From positions 1-11,841 of the forward strand of contig JAEOUB010000266.1 in assembly GCA_016839545.1 (NCBI GenBank): 11,841 bases of DNA. Reading direction: 5' to 3'. This stretch comes from Candidatus Kariarchaeota archaeon. Its GTDB lineage: Archaea > Asgardarchaeota > Heimdallarchaeia > Heimdallarchaeales > Kariarchaeaceae. Both the position numbers and the translations under genes were made by a program. Below, piece by piece: positions 1 to 6,285 of the stretch. The notes beneath the pieces are model-generated. The model was not told where the DNA came from. It ran no database searches and saw only the letters and a list, made by a program, of their open reading frames with translations. The first letter of the stretch is position 1; each line of letters begins with the position of its first letter.

Positions 1-89
1 GTAAGAAAGCACGAGGACTCCGAAACCGTGGTATCGGTGCAGAGAAATCTCGTCCTTCAAGAAACGCTCACGGAAACAGAAACAAATAG
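1..89 (+). CDS. rpl15e: Ribosomal protein L15e, C-terminal fragment (5' end outside window)
   Basis: The frame beginning at base 3 encodes about 28 residues ending at the TAG at 87-89. It carries the basic tail of archaeal/eukaryotic L15e, with RGLRNRG, GAEKSRPS and NAHGNR motifs that match the family pattern of a Gly/Arg-rich stretch followed by GAEK-RPS and HGNR. L15e is a large-subunit ribosomal protein that binds 23S rRNA. Only the C-terminus is present, so start and promoter cannot be judged. The next gene follows at once: a GTG overlaps the last base of the stop codon and an ATG lies 8 bases beyond it, which indicates co-transcription. In many archaea L15e sits beside the RNase P p30 and Pop5 genes, as it does here, and this supports the call on such a short fragment. 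Confidence 0.85.
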   Translation, partial: KKARGLRNRGIGAEKSRPSRNAHGNRNK

Positions 90-97
90 TGTTACAA

Positions 98-565
98 ATG
101 CTAGACCTGGGTTCATTATCCTTCACTGTATTCTCATATGTCACTGAGGAAAACGACCGGGTCGTCAAGGCACTCTACAACTGTCTACCATCAGATTACC
201 ATAATGAAAAGTTGGTCAAGATTGCATCTACCTCACAATTTGGTGATCCATTCATAGTCTATAACTACGAGACGGATGACAAGGCGATGATTGCAGCAAT
301 TCTACGTCATATCGGTTCCAAACTCAGTGATGAGAGCAAACGATATCTTACTGATAATCTGGAAAACAAAACTGATGAGGAGACTCGTACCGTGTATGTT
401 CGATTGAATAAATACCAGGCATTCAATGAAGACTTGGTCGTGACAGAGGGAAACGATATCATTAAGATGGAAATTTCATACTTTGCCTACACCAAATCAG
501 ACAACAATCCTGCGGAAGTCTCAAAATTGTTAGCTGAGTATGGAATGACGGAAGCGTCTTCATGA
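98..565 (+). CDS. COG1325 (former DUF54) RNA-binding protein, predicted exosome-associated
   Basis: About 155 residues, the usual size for the archaeal COG1325/PF01877 family. Matching landmarks are an N-terminal beta strand with a VTEEND segment (like the family's HATED-type start), a central FGDPF (family GHYGNPI-like), VYVRLNKYQAF (family LYLRLDKQAA-like) and a C-terminal NDIIKMEI strand. The family is a predicted RNA-binding protein encoded in the archaeal exosome/RNase P/ribosome superoperon; no enzymatic activity is established. Two starts are possible: GTG at 89, overlapping the L15e stop, or ATG at 98. ATG is preferred as the commoner codon, but neither has a clear Shine-Dalgarno motif, so translation may be coupled to L15e. 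Its 3' end overlaps the next gene by 4 bases (ATGA). The family call comes from motif memory, not a search. Confidence 0.8.
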   Translation: MLDLGSLSFTVFSYVTEENDRVVKALYNCLPSDYHNEKLVKIASTSQFGDPFIVYNYETDDKAMIAAILRHIGSKLSDESKRYLTDNLENKTDEETRTVYVRLNKYQAFNEDLVVTEGNDIIKMEISYFAYTKSDNNPAEVSKLLAEYGMTEASS

Positions 566-1209
566 ATCTTGCTAACGTGGATCAATTGGAGAAATATATC
601 TCCGTGGCGTCCTTTCTCAATGAGAGATATCTGCTCTTACCAGTCCCACGAACTGAGCTTCCCACATTAACTGATATCGATCCTGTCTCAATCCTGTCTC
701 TTCACGAGAAGGAGATAGGTCAGAATGGAATAAAGAAAGCATTACAGAAGAACAGATACCAATACGACCTTATCGAAGTTATCCCCAAATCTGCAGGCAC
801 TGCTTCATTTGCAGTTCAGGATAACCGAGTGGATCTTATTAGATTGAATCCTGCTCTGGGTCTGAAAGTGATTAATTCTCGATATGCCAACCGCTTAGTA
901 GAGGAATCAAAGATTGCAGTTCTGGATTTGAAATTTCTGAAGGAACAAAACAGCCGTGATATGCGAACCTGTCTTCGTTACGTGGCAACATTTGGATCCA
1001 AACAGGTGAAATATCTGCTTACAATGTCCGGTAACGGTCCCGAAGATTTGCGATCTTACCGGGGACTTCAAGCGCTGGGGCGATATCTTGGGATCTCCAA
1101 CAAAGCAACATCTGAAAGTCATGTAATGGAGAGGATTGAAAGAAACAGGAAGAAGATCGATGGCACTATTCCTTTTGAGGGAGTTGAGGTACATGGTAGT
1201 GAAGATTGA
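562..1209 (+). CDS. rnp3: RNase P protein component 3 (p30/Rpp30 homolog)
   Basis: 215 residues, in the normal range for archaeal p30. The protein follows the RPP30 TIM-barrel pattern: YDLIEVIP, then VDLIRLNP, a strand-helix unit ending in AVLDLKFL, an Arg-rich helix (RDMRTCLRYV), the strand LLTMSGNG followed by DLRSYRGLQALGRYLGI, and a C-terminal helix ending in RNRKK. The SGN-x-DLR segment corresponds to the family's SGA-x-DLR region. The p30 subunit pairs with Pop5 and helps the RNase P RNA remove tRNA 5' leaders. The ATG overlaps the preceding stop (ATGA), so translational coupling is likely. The next gene begins inside its last 17 bases and encodes the Pop5 partner, which fits the known p30-Pop5 complex. 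The N-terminal 60 residues are less typical of the family. Confidence 0.85.
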   Translation: MNLANVDQLEKYISVASFLNERYLLLPVPRTELPTLTDIDPVSILSLHEKEIGQNGIKKALQKNRYQYDLIEVIPKSAGTASFAVQDNRVDLIRLNPALGLKVINSRYANRLVEESKIAVLDLKFLKEQNSRDMRTCLRYVATFGSKQVKYLLTMSGNGPEDLRSYRGLQALGRYLGISNKATSESHVMERIERNRKKIDGTIPFEGVEVHGSED

Positions 1210-1513
1210 ACGTCTAAGATATTTCCTTGTGGAATTCTCCGGGGACGTTCCCGAGATAAAATCACTGGTACGTGACTTGAGAAAACAAGTAAGCTCACTT
1301 GAAGGTCAACTCGGGTTGGCAAAATCTGGTGTCCATGTTGTTGGTATCCAGGACACATTCGCAATTATTCGAAGTGTTCACGACAAGCGAGATCTTGTAG
1401 AATCTGCGATTCAACTTCTTCCCTATCTTGTGGTTGTCCGCACAGTAAGTGGCACGATCAAGAAAATCAATACTTTATTGAACTCCCATTTTGTGGATGA
1501 AACGAATGATTGA
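1193..1513 (+). CDS. rnp2: RNase P protein component 2 (Pop5 homolog)
   Basis: 106 residues from ATG 1193, about the usual length for archaeal Pop5. Family landmarks are RLRYFLVEF at the N-terminus (the R-RYL start of Pop5), a central GVHVVGI-x-AIIRS strand pair and the C-terminal VRTVSGTIKK, which matches the hallmark SGTI-K segment. Pop5 binds p30 and the RNase P RNA. The frame stays open upstream to 1136, but the ATG at 1193 puts RLRY near the N-terminus as in homologs, and GAGGT at 1186-1190 forms a plausible ribosome binding site. The gene overlaps rnp3 by 17 bases in another frame, so the two are surely co-expressed. A T-run follows the stop (1515-1519). Confidence 0.87.
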   Translation: MVVKIERLRYFLVEFSGDVPEIKSLVRDLRKQVSSLEGQLGLAKSGVHVVGIQDTFAIIRSVHDKRDLVESAIQLLPYLVVVRTVSGTIKKINTLLNSHFVDETND

Positions 1514-1530
1514 GTTTTTAATCCTCCCTT
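1514..1530 (+). terminator. Possible T-rich terminator after rnp2
   Basis: Five consecutive T (1515-1519) directly after the rnp2 stop, followed by a second pyrimidine-rich stretch. Archaeal RNA polymerase can terminate at short T-runs without a hairpin. This is only a compositional argument. Confidence 0.35.
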
Positions 1531-1535
1531 TCTGT

Positions 1536-1554
1536 GTCTCTACTGAGAAGAGAC
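1536..1554 (+). other. Perfect 6-bp hairpin in the intergenic region
   Basis: GTCTCT (1536-1541) and AGAGAC (1549-1554) are exact inverted arms with a 7-base loop, and a T-G pair could extend the stem by one. The hairpin sits 22 bases after the rnp2 stop and could mark the operon's 3' end or begin a small RNA. No T-run follows directly, so it is not a classic intrinsic terminator. Confidence 0.4.
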
Positions 1555-1568
1555 GATGTTAAAACCCC

Positions 1569-1629
1569 AAGATGAGGATGTTCACCTTCGTGGTGTGCTG
1601 ACGATGATTATCTCCGCGACATTAACTGA
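1569..1629 (+). ncRNA. Weak C/D-box sRNA candidate
   Basis: Within the 131-base non-coding stretch after rnp2, box-like motifs occur in C/D sRNA order: AAGATGA (1569-1575, one mismatch to the C box RUGAUGA), CTGA (1598-1601, D'), ACGATGA (1601-1607, one mismatch, C') and CTGA (1626-1629, D). A T-rich stretch follows (1631-1643). The span of 61 bases fits archaeal C/D sRNAs. Against it, both C boxes are imperfect, D' and C' share a base, and the guide spacing is uneven (22 and 18 bases rather than about 12). I recognise no rRNA target. This may be chance. Confidence 0.2.
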
Positions 1630-1644
1630 TCTTCTCTCTTTTTG

Positions 1645-2022
1645 ATGATTGAAATGAACAGAAAGACCCTGACCAGAATTTACGAAATCATGGGTATTTA
1701 TGACATAATTCTGGCCATTCCTCTTCTACTCTTTCCATCGTTTGCATTTAATCTATTCAAAGTGACGGAGAGTACCAACTCTCCTCTACTCTATGTGACT
1801 GCCTCTGGATTGATGGCAATTGGTGTCCTATTGGTATACTATGCCTCAAGTGCAAGTAGTCACAAGATGATCGGTTACTGTTCAGTCTTCATTCGTTGGC
1901 ACTACGCAGCGAGTGTTCTGACTTCACTGGCACAGGGTTACGATCTCATTTTCATGATATTTGCAGTTACTGATCTCTTCACAGGTGCCATTCTTCTCTA
2001 TGCATTGGTGAAAACGGAATAG
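1645..2022 (+). CDS. Small polytopic membrane protein, function unknown
   Basis: About 125 residues with four hydrophobic segments (about 15-37, 47-68, 75-95 and 100-122 from the ATG), consistent with a four-helix inner-membrane protein. There is a short basic N-terminus (NRKTLTR) and a polar loop between helices 1 and 2 (TESTNS). No catalytic or binding motif is visible and I do not recognise a named family. Possible starts are TTG 1642, ATG 1645 and ATG 1654; a weak ATTAAC TATA-like element at 1621-1626 lies 30 bases before ATG 1654. The gene is separated from rnp2 by 131 bases, so it is probably not part of that operon. Its stop codon is one base from that of the convergent GNAT gene. Confidence 0.7.
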   Translation: MIEMNRKTLTRIYEIMGIYDIILAIPLLLFPSFAFNLFKVTESTNSPLLYVTASGLMAIGVLLVYYASSASSHKMIGYCSVFIRWHYAASVLTSLAQGYDLIFMIFAVTDLFTGAILLYALVKTE

Positions 2023-2023
2023 C

Positions 2024-2839
2024 TCATTTTACTCTTATACGATGGAACTCGTAGGAATTATATCTTTCAAAACCGATGCTCTCATACAATTCGATTGCTG
2101 TTCTGTTCTCCTGGTTGACAAATAATGTCGGAACGCGTTTAGTCTTGATTGCCCCAAGAGTAACTGCTGTTGTTAAGGCTCTCCCGATACCCTTCCCACG
2201 ATATTCTTCCTGTACGTGGATATTACCAAGCTGTACAGTGTATGGGGTCTCAAAATGTGTCCCAGCAGCTCCGATAATTGACCCATCCGACTCACAGATG
2301 ACATAATTATCAGACTCCAGTTGGAGGGGGTGAAAAACTCCTTGAAATGTATCACCTATTGATTTGTAATAGCTTTCAAGTGCATCTGCATCATCGGGGA
2401 TAGCTGCTCTAATGGGTGGTAGCTCTGAGATGTCACGAACTTCGATATCTTTGGTGGATATTCTCATTGCAATATCTGTGTAAAGATACTCAGTTCTGAA
2501 ATCCCACTCATCCCATGGCCGTTTTCCGTGGTCATTCTCTGATTCTACTGGAAAAGGGAGTATGTACTCTGCATCAGGAAGCATAGACAGCATCCCAGCA
2601 ATTGCTTCCCAACCAGTTGGGTCGACAGGAATTCCAAGTGAGGGTGGAGAAAAGGCACGAAAGATTGACCATCCACCAATTACCTGGTTGCCTTCTTTGA
2701 TCGCAAAGATATCGCTTACCTTGTTCATTGGTGCATGAATATCTCCGATCACCAGTTGATTTCCAAATATATTGGAAAAGAGATTAATCATGACCATCCT
2801 CAACTCTTCATTGTCTCGTGCAGGTGAGGTGGTGATCAT
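2024..2839 (-). CDS. GNAT-family N-acetyltransferase (FR47-like C-terminal domain)
   Basis: 271 residues. The C-terminal half (about 143-268) is a GNAT fold. IIGAAGTHF forms the central strand, IHVQEEYRGKGIGRAL (208-222) contains the acetyl-CoA pyrophosphate-binding R-G-x-G-x-G loop, and LFVNQENRTAIELYESIGF (239-257) is the motif B strand-helix with the usual N-x-A-x-x-L-Y-x-x-x-GF pattern. It should transfer an acetyl group from acetyl-CoA to an amine; the substrate is unknown. The N-terminal 140 residues show no clear motif and may be a degenerate second GNAT half, as in tandem GNATs. The ATG at 2839 lies 26 bases from a TATA box centre, so the mRNA may be leaderless. It lies 55 bases downstream of the gelsolin gene on the same strand and has its own promoter. 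Confidence 0.85.
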   Translation of the reverse strand: MITTSPARDNEELRMVMINLFSNIFGNQLVIGDIHAPMNKVSDIFAIKEGNQVIGGWSIFRAFSPPSLGIPVDPTGWEAIAGMLSMLPDAEYILPFPVESENDHGKRPWDEWDFRTEYLYTDIAMRISTKDIEVRDISELPPIRAAIPDDADALESYYKSIGDTFQGVFHPLQLESDNYVICESDGSIIGAAGTHFETPYTVQLGNIHVQEEYRGKGIGRALTTAVTLGAIKTKRVPTLFVNQENRTAIELYESIGFERYNSYEFHRIRVK

Positions 2840-2860
2840 GAGTCTATCTCAGTGTAGGGC

Positions 2861-2869
2861 AATATACAG
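2861..2869 (-). promoter_or_regulatory. TATA box for the GNAT gene
   Basis: On the minus strand this reads CTGTATATT. Its centre is 26 bases from the ATG at 2839, where archaeal transcription would start, which implies a leaderless or nearly leaderless mRNA. It lies in the 55-base gap after the gelsolin gene. Confidence 0.55.
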
Positions 2870-2894
2870 GTTATGATAGAGAGATAGCGTCGAG

Positions 2895-4718
2895 TCAGAG
2901 ATTTGCCGCTTTACATGTGGGGCATGATCCCCCATTTGCCAGTAATGTTTCATGCTGTCCGTTATCGGGACAATCTGTTTCCGCCATACCACAGACAGTA
3001 CAATCCTTACCGGTACTCCAAACCGTTGCGTGCATGGTGAGAGCAGCACATGAAAGATTAACTTTGGATGGATCTGCGGCTTCAGCAACTGGTTCGGTCG
3101 TTGCTTCTGACATAGGTTCTGAGGTGGGCTCAATTACCGTTTCCATCATAGGTTCTGTGACAGGGTCTGTGACAGGGTCCGTGACAGGATCAGAGGTAGT
3201 GATCGGATCTGATATCGGTTCTGGTGCAGGATCAGTTTCAGGCTCTGCAACTGGAGTTGGCTCAGGGTCTGCAACAGGCTCTGTAACAGGCTCTGTAACA
3301 GTTTGAGCAACTGATTCAGCAACAGGAGCTGCAGATGCAGTGACGGGTTCAGAAACAGCTTCACTTATCACTTCTGGCTCACTTTCAGTTCCAGACACCT
3401 CTGGAATTGGTGCACCACCATAGGTGGGGGATACGTCATGTCGGGGAGGTGACCCACTTGATCCAAATACCTGCTTGGCAGTTTCTGCAGGGGTTTCAGT
3501 GGGAGAACTCTCACTAGATACTTCAGGTTCTGTATCCGCTGGTTCGGGACTAACAGGTTCAGGAGTAACTACAGGCTCTGGAGCAGAATATACAACTGGT
3601 TCAGGTTCTGCAACAGGTTCGGGAGTAACTACAGGCTCTGGAGCAGAATACACAACAGGTTCGGGTTCTGCAACAGGTTCGGGTTCAGATACGGTCTCAA
3701 CTACCGGTTCTTCTACAACTGGCGTTGACTGTACTGGTTCTGGTGCAGCTTGTCTGAATGTTTCCTGAACAGGGTTGCTGGCAGCTTGAACTGGCTGGGG
3801 TTCCTCCTGTCCTTCTGCACGAGCGTTAATTGCTGCTAGTCTAGCAGCTACAGTTCCCATCTTAGGAAGCTCATCCTCACGAACTGCGGAACCTCTTGCA
3901 ACCATCTCGCGGTGCTCATCTGTTCCTGCTTGTACAATTCGGTCAGGGACCTCACTGGGGTCTGTGGTCTCGAATGAAGTAGACGTTTCCTCCTTGTGTT
4001 CTTCAACTGTTTTCGCTTCTTCGGCAACATACTTCAGTTCTCTCTGATCCTCAACAGATAATGCCTTTCTGTCTTCTGGTGCCATATTTGCTATCTTGTT
4101 GATGAGGTCGTAGAATGCTTTCTCTGTTTTATCCTCATCTCCTTCGTAGATTGTGTACTGGAGCGGCATATAATGGCGATCAGCGTCGATTTTCTGCATG
4201 ATCTTCTGACCCATTCTTTTCTCCTCAATCTGTGAGTTCTTACCTATCCAGCAATAAATCGCCTCATTCCCATCGAGTACATAGACATCGTCAGATGTCA
4301 GGCTGGCTCGTGCTACGGGCACCTCTTCAGTAAATGCCTCATCCAATGCATCCGTGTCATTCTCAATATAGACACGGAACAGCTTGTACTCTACCATATC
4401 CAGTTCTGCTTTCTTGAGAAAACCGGGTGTATCATCATCTACAACATTGATGCTGAAATTCTCGCGAAATACCATGGGTTCCTCTCCTTGGTTAATGGTA
4501 ATGACCTCGGGGGTACCTCCTCTTTCCTGATCAATTTTATTAATCAGCCAAGCTCCAACGGTATGTTCTTCTACAGAGCTATCCTTGCCAATCCAAATCC
4601 AGATGACTTTATTGACCGGGTCATCAAATGCATACACATCTCCATCAAATACGTCCATATCTGCGGAATAGTCCAAAGTTTCGAGATCTTGTCCCTTCAC
4701 CCAGTAGACCTTTTTCAT
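2895..4718 (-). CDS. Two-domain gelsolin protein with Pro/Glu/Val repeat linker and C-terminal zinc ribbon
   Basis: 607 residues from ATG 4718; the frame extends 5 codons to a GTG at 4733, but the TATA box is 28 bases before the ATG. Domain 1 (about 3-98) has the gelsolin pattern DVYAFDD, IWIWIGKDSS, a helix (EEHTVGAWLINKID) and a strand before Q-GEEP-F. Domain 2 (about 110-212) repeats it: DVYVLDGN, IYCWIGKNS, EEKRMGQKIMQKID and YEGDEDKTEKAF. A charged, probably helical stretch (213-305) follows, then some 240 residues rich in EPV, PEP, DPVT and EPVT, probably disordered. The C-terminus (555-607) holds C573-TV-C576, C583, H589 and C599-PT-C602, a zinc-ribbon-like arrangement (C-x2-C-x22-C-x2-C), with C557 and H563 upstream. 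Two-domain gelsolins of Asgard archaea are known actin regulators that respond to calcium; an actin role here is inferred. The repeat linker and ribbon are unusual additions. Confidence 0.85.
   Translation of the reverse strand: MKKVYWVKGQDLETLDYSADMDVFDGDVYAFDDPVNKVIWIWIGKDSSVEEHTVGAWLINKIDQERGGTPEVITINQGEEPMVFRENFSINVVDDDTPGFLKKAELDMVEYKLFRVYIENDTDALDEAFTEEVPVARASLTSDDVYVLDGNEAIYCWIGKNSQIEEKRMGQKIMQKIDADRHYMPLQYTIYEGDEDKTEKAFYDLINKIANMAPEDRKALSVEDQRELKYVAEEAKTVEEHKEETSTSFETTDPSEVPDRIVQAGTDEHREMVARGSAVREDELPKMGTVAARLAAINARAEGQEEPQPVQAASNPVQETFRQAAPEPVQSTPVVEEPVVETVSEPEPVAEPEPVVYSAPEPVVTPEPVAEPEPVVYSAPEPVVTPEPVSPEPADTEPEVSSESSPTETPAETAKQVFGSSGSPPRHDVSPTYGGAPIPEVSGTESEPEVISEAVSEPVTASAAPVAESVAQTVTEPVTEPVADPEPTPVAEPETDPAPEPISDPITTSDPVTDPVTDPVTEPMMETVIEPTSEPMSEATTEPVAEAADPSKVNLSCAALTMHATVWSTGKDCTVCGMAETDCPDNGQHETLLANGGSCPTCKAANL
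3555..3674 (-). repeat. Two tandem 60-bp repeats inside the gelsolin gene
   Basis: Bases 3555-3614 and 3615-3674 are near-identical 60-mers with only a few substitutions (for example ATATACAACT versus ATACACAACA), and a partial third copy begins at 3675. They encode an exactly repeated 20-residue peptide of the VAEPEPVVYSAPEPVV type. The divergence is mostly at silent positions, which suggests a fairly recent duplication under protein-level selection. A shorter 12-base GACAGGGTC-type repeat (DPVT peptide) lies at about 3155-3190. Confidence 0.9.
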
Positions 4719-4740
4719 CAATTTTGCTACCACGGAATTA

Positions 4741-4750
4741 CCTTAAAACT
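4741..4750 (-). promoter_or_regulatory. TATA-like box for the gelsolin gene
   Basis: On the minus strand this reads AGTTTTAAGG. Its centre lies 28 bases from the ATG at 4718 but only 13 from the upstream GTG, so it favours the ATG start. It sits in the 88-base gap after the alcohol dehydrogenase gene, so the gelsolin gene is probably transcribed independently. Confidence 0.4.
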
Positions 4751-4806
4751 CTAATGGCGACATGTGAATCCTTGCCAAATTCAGATCTCGATTTTCTTCT
4801 CTCCGA

Positions 4807-6015
4807 TCAATCAGTATAATCAAAGACTACTTTCATTGCTTTGGATTTCTTCTTGTTGGCAAGTACATTGATGGCTTCGCGATATTCACTGAGTCTCATC
4901 TTGTGAGTGATCAGTTGTGATGGATCAACCATGCCACTTCGATAGATCTCGAATGCAATCTCGTCCGTATCCATTACTCTGTCATCAAATTCTTCTCTCC
5001 CTCTACCATAGGATCCGATGAGATCTACTTCCTGGTACCATACCGGTGTGAGATCAATTGAAGACAGGTAGAGATGTACACCTACCAGAACAACAGTTCC
5101 CCGTGCCCGTGACCATCTCACCGAGTTTTTAATAGTATCATCTGTAGAGACACAGTCATAGACGACATCAAAACCACCCAAAAGCATCTCATTGGAGAGC
5201 AATCCTTTGAAATGGTAGGCATCGGTGAGCTCTGCGATCTTGGTATAGTCCTGTTCCCTCAATGGTATCCCACCGTTAGCCTCGACCATCTCTGCCTGGA
5301 AGTCATATCGTGTGAGTACGTATACCTCTGCATCGGGGGCAAAGTATTTTGCAGCAATGAGGGTTGCCATCCCAATGAACCCTGCTCCGTACACAAGTAC
5401 CTTCTCACCAGCTTTGGGGGGTCTTCGCAATACCGCATGGATACCCACGCCAAGTGGTTCGGTCATAACGGCATGCTCATCCGAGATATCATCAGGTATT
5501 TTCATCAACTGTCGGTAATCATACTTCCAATGTGGCGCCCAACCCCCACCTGTATCGAGATGTTGTGACGATTTCTGTGAGGTGTTCTTGCAGAGATAGG
5601 GGAGACCTGACTGACAGGAATGGCATTCTTCCCTGCCTATCAAAGCACACGTCTGACCATGCATCACCGTCACACGGTCTCCTACCTCGAACCCCTCAAC
5701 TGCCGGTCCTACTTTCGTTATCCGGGCCAGTATCTCATGACCAAGATAGATACGATTGTATCGAGACAGTGCGGCTGGGGCAACTCTGGGGTCGGCTCGT
5801 GAATTCAGCAGAGAGATATCACTCCCACAGATACCTGAGTAGATATGATCAACCAAGACTTCCGTATCGAATTCTATCTCGGGCTGGTCCATCTCTGCAA
5901 CGTTGAATGGAGAGAGTCTGGAGAAAATAACTCCTGGCCATATTGTGTTTAGTGCCTTTACAAGCCCAGCTTTGAAAAAATTGCGTTCGACGAATCCGGC
6001 TTTCATATCTAGCAT
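4807..6015 (-). CDS. Zinc-dependent medium-chain alcohol dehydrogenase
   Basis: 402 residues of the MDR superfamily. Catalytic zinc ligands are visible as C63 in SGICGSD, H93-E94 in LGHE and E186 in TEPLG. The NAD(P)-binding Rossmann motif is VYGAGFIG (208-215). The structural-zinc lobe has C131-HS-C134-x7-C142, but R128 stands where the first Cys of the usual C-x2-C-x2-C-x7-C would be; C123, five residues earlier, may replace it. The N-terminus is some 25 residues longer than in typical members, with an alternative ATG at residue 4. It probably oxidises a secondary alcohol or polyol, or reduces the ketone; the substrate cannot be read from sequence. It is divergent from the TPR-wHTH gene across a 270-base control region. 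The dehydrogenase family is sure, the specificity is not. Confidence 0.9.
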   Translation of the reverse strand: MLDMKAGFVERNFFKAGLVKALNTIWPGVIFSRLSPFNVAEMDQPEIEFDTEVLVDHIYSGICGSDISLLNSRADPRVAPAALSRYNRIYLGHEILARITKVGPAVEGFEVGDRVTVMHGQTCALIGREECHSCQSGLPYLCKNTSQKSSQHLDTGGGWAPHWKYDYRQLMKIPDDISDEHAVMTEPLGVGIHAVLRRPPKAGEKVLVYGAGFIGMATLIAAKYFAPDAEVYVLTRYDFQAEMVEANGGIPLREQDYTKIAELTDAYHFKGLLSNEMLLGGFDVVYDCVSTDDTIKNSVRWSRARGTVVLVGVHLYLSSIDLTPVWYQEVDLIGSYGRGREEFDDRVMDTDEIAFEIYRSGMVDPSQLITHKMRLSEYREAINVLANKKKSKAMKVVFDYTD

Positions 6016-6046
6016 AATCTGATGGTTTTCTTAGGCTTTTGGGATG

Positions 6047-6060
6047 GGTACTATGGTACC
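6047..6060. promoter_or_regulatory. Palindrome GGTAC-N4-GTACC upstream of the dehydrogenase
   Basis: A perfect 5-bp-arm inverted repeat 32-45 bases upstream of the dehydrogenase ATG. If the TATA-like CGATAAATTTT at 6076-6086 (minus strand) drives that gene, the palindrome lies at the transcription start, a place where a repressor would act. The arms are short, so chance is possible. Confidence 0.3.
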
Positions 6061-6075
6061 TCGGGTAGGAAAAGT

Positions 6076-6086
6076 CAAAATTTATC
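6076..6086 (-). promoter_or_regulatory. Possible TATA element for the dehydrogenase
   Basis: The minus strand reads CGATAAATTTT. It would give a start near 6056 and a leader of about 40 bases. No TATA-like sequence stands at the closer spacing seen for other genes here. It overlaps one arm of a second small palindrome, CGATC-N6-GATCG (6086-6101). Confidence 0.3.
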
Positions 6087-6250
6087 GATCAATTCAGATC
6101 GCAATCTGGGAAATTATACCACATAACCACATTCCAACCGGTAATAACTCAAAGGGAAAATCATTAGCAGAAAGGAGCTAATAGTATCTGTCTATAGATT
6201 CTGACGAAACTGTCTTTAGTACAATTCTTGGATATTACACGCTTTGGTTG

Positions 6251-6263
6251 AAAGATTTATAGG
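6251..6263 (+). promoter_or_regulatory. BRE/TATA promoter of the TPR-wHTH gene
   Basis: AAAGATTTATAGG has a purine-rich BRE-like part followed by TTTATA (6256-6261). The TATA centre is about 27 bases before GTG 6286. It would lie inside the coding region if the TTG at 6244 were the start, which argues for the GTG. Confidence 0.5.
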
Positions 6264-6285
6264 ACATTCCCTTTCCTTCAGGGTT

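Noticed and set aside
1514..1644. tRNA gene in the gap after RNase P subunits
   Set aside because: No cloverleaf, T-loop GTTC or D-loop pattern could be placed on either strand.
3150..3690. CRISPR-like array
   Set aside because: The repeats are contiguous, in frame and protein-coding, without unique spacers.
2917..3768. Plus-strand open frames rich in TGS/GSG repeats (2917-3306 and 3424-3768)
   Set aside because: They are the complement of the Pro/Glu-coding repeats of the gelsolin gene. The open frames result from codon composition, and no promoter or ribosome binding site precedes them.
5212..5906. Plus-strand open frames across the alcohol dehydrogenase
   Set aside because: They lie fully antisense to a gene with all MDR motifs intact and show no recognisable domain.
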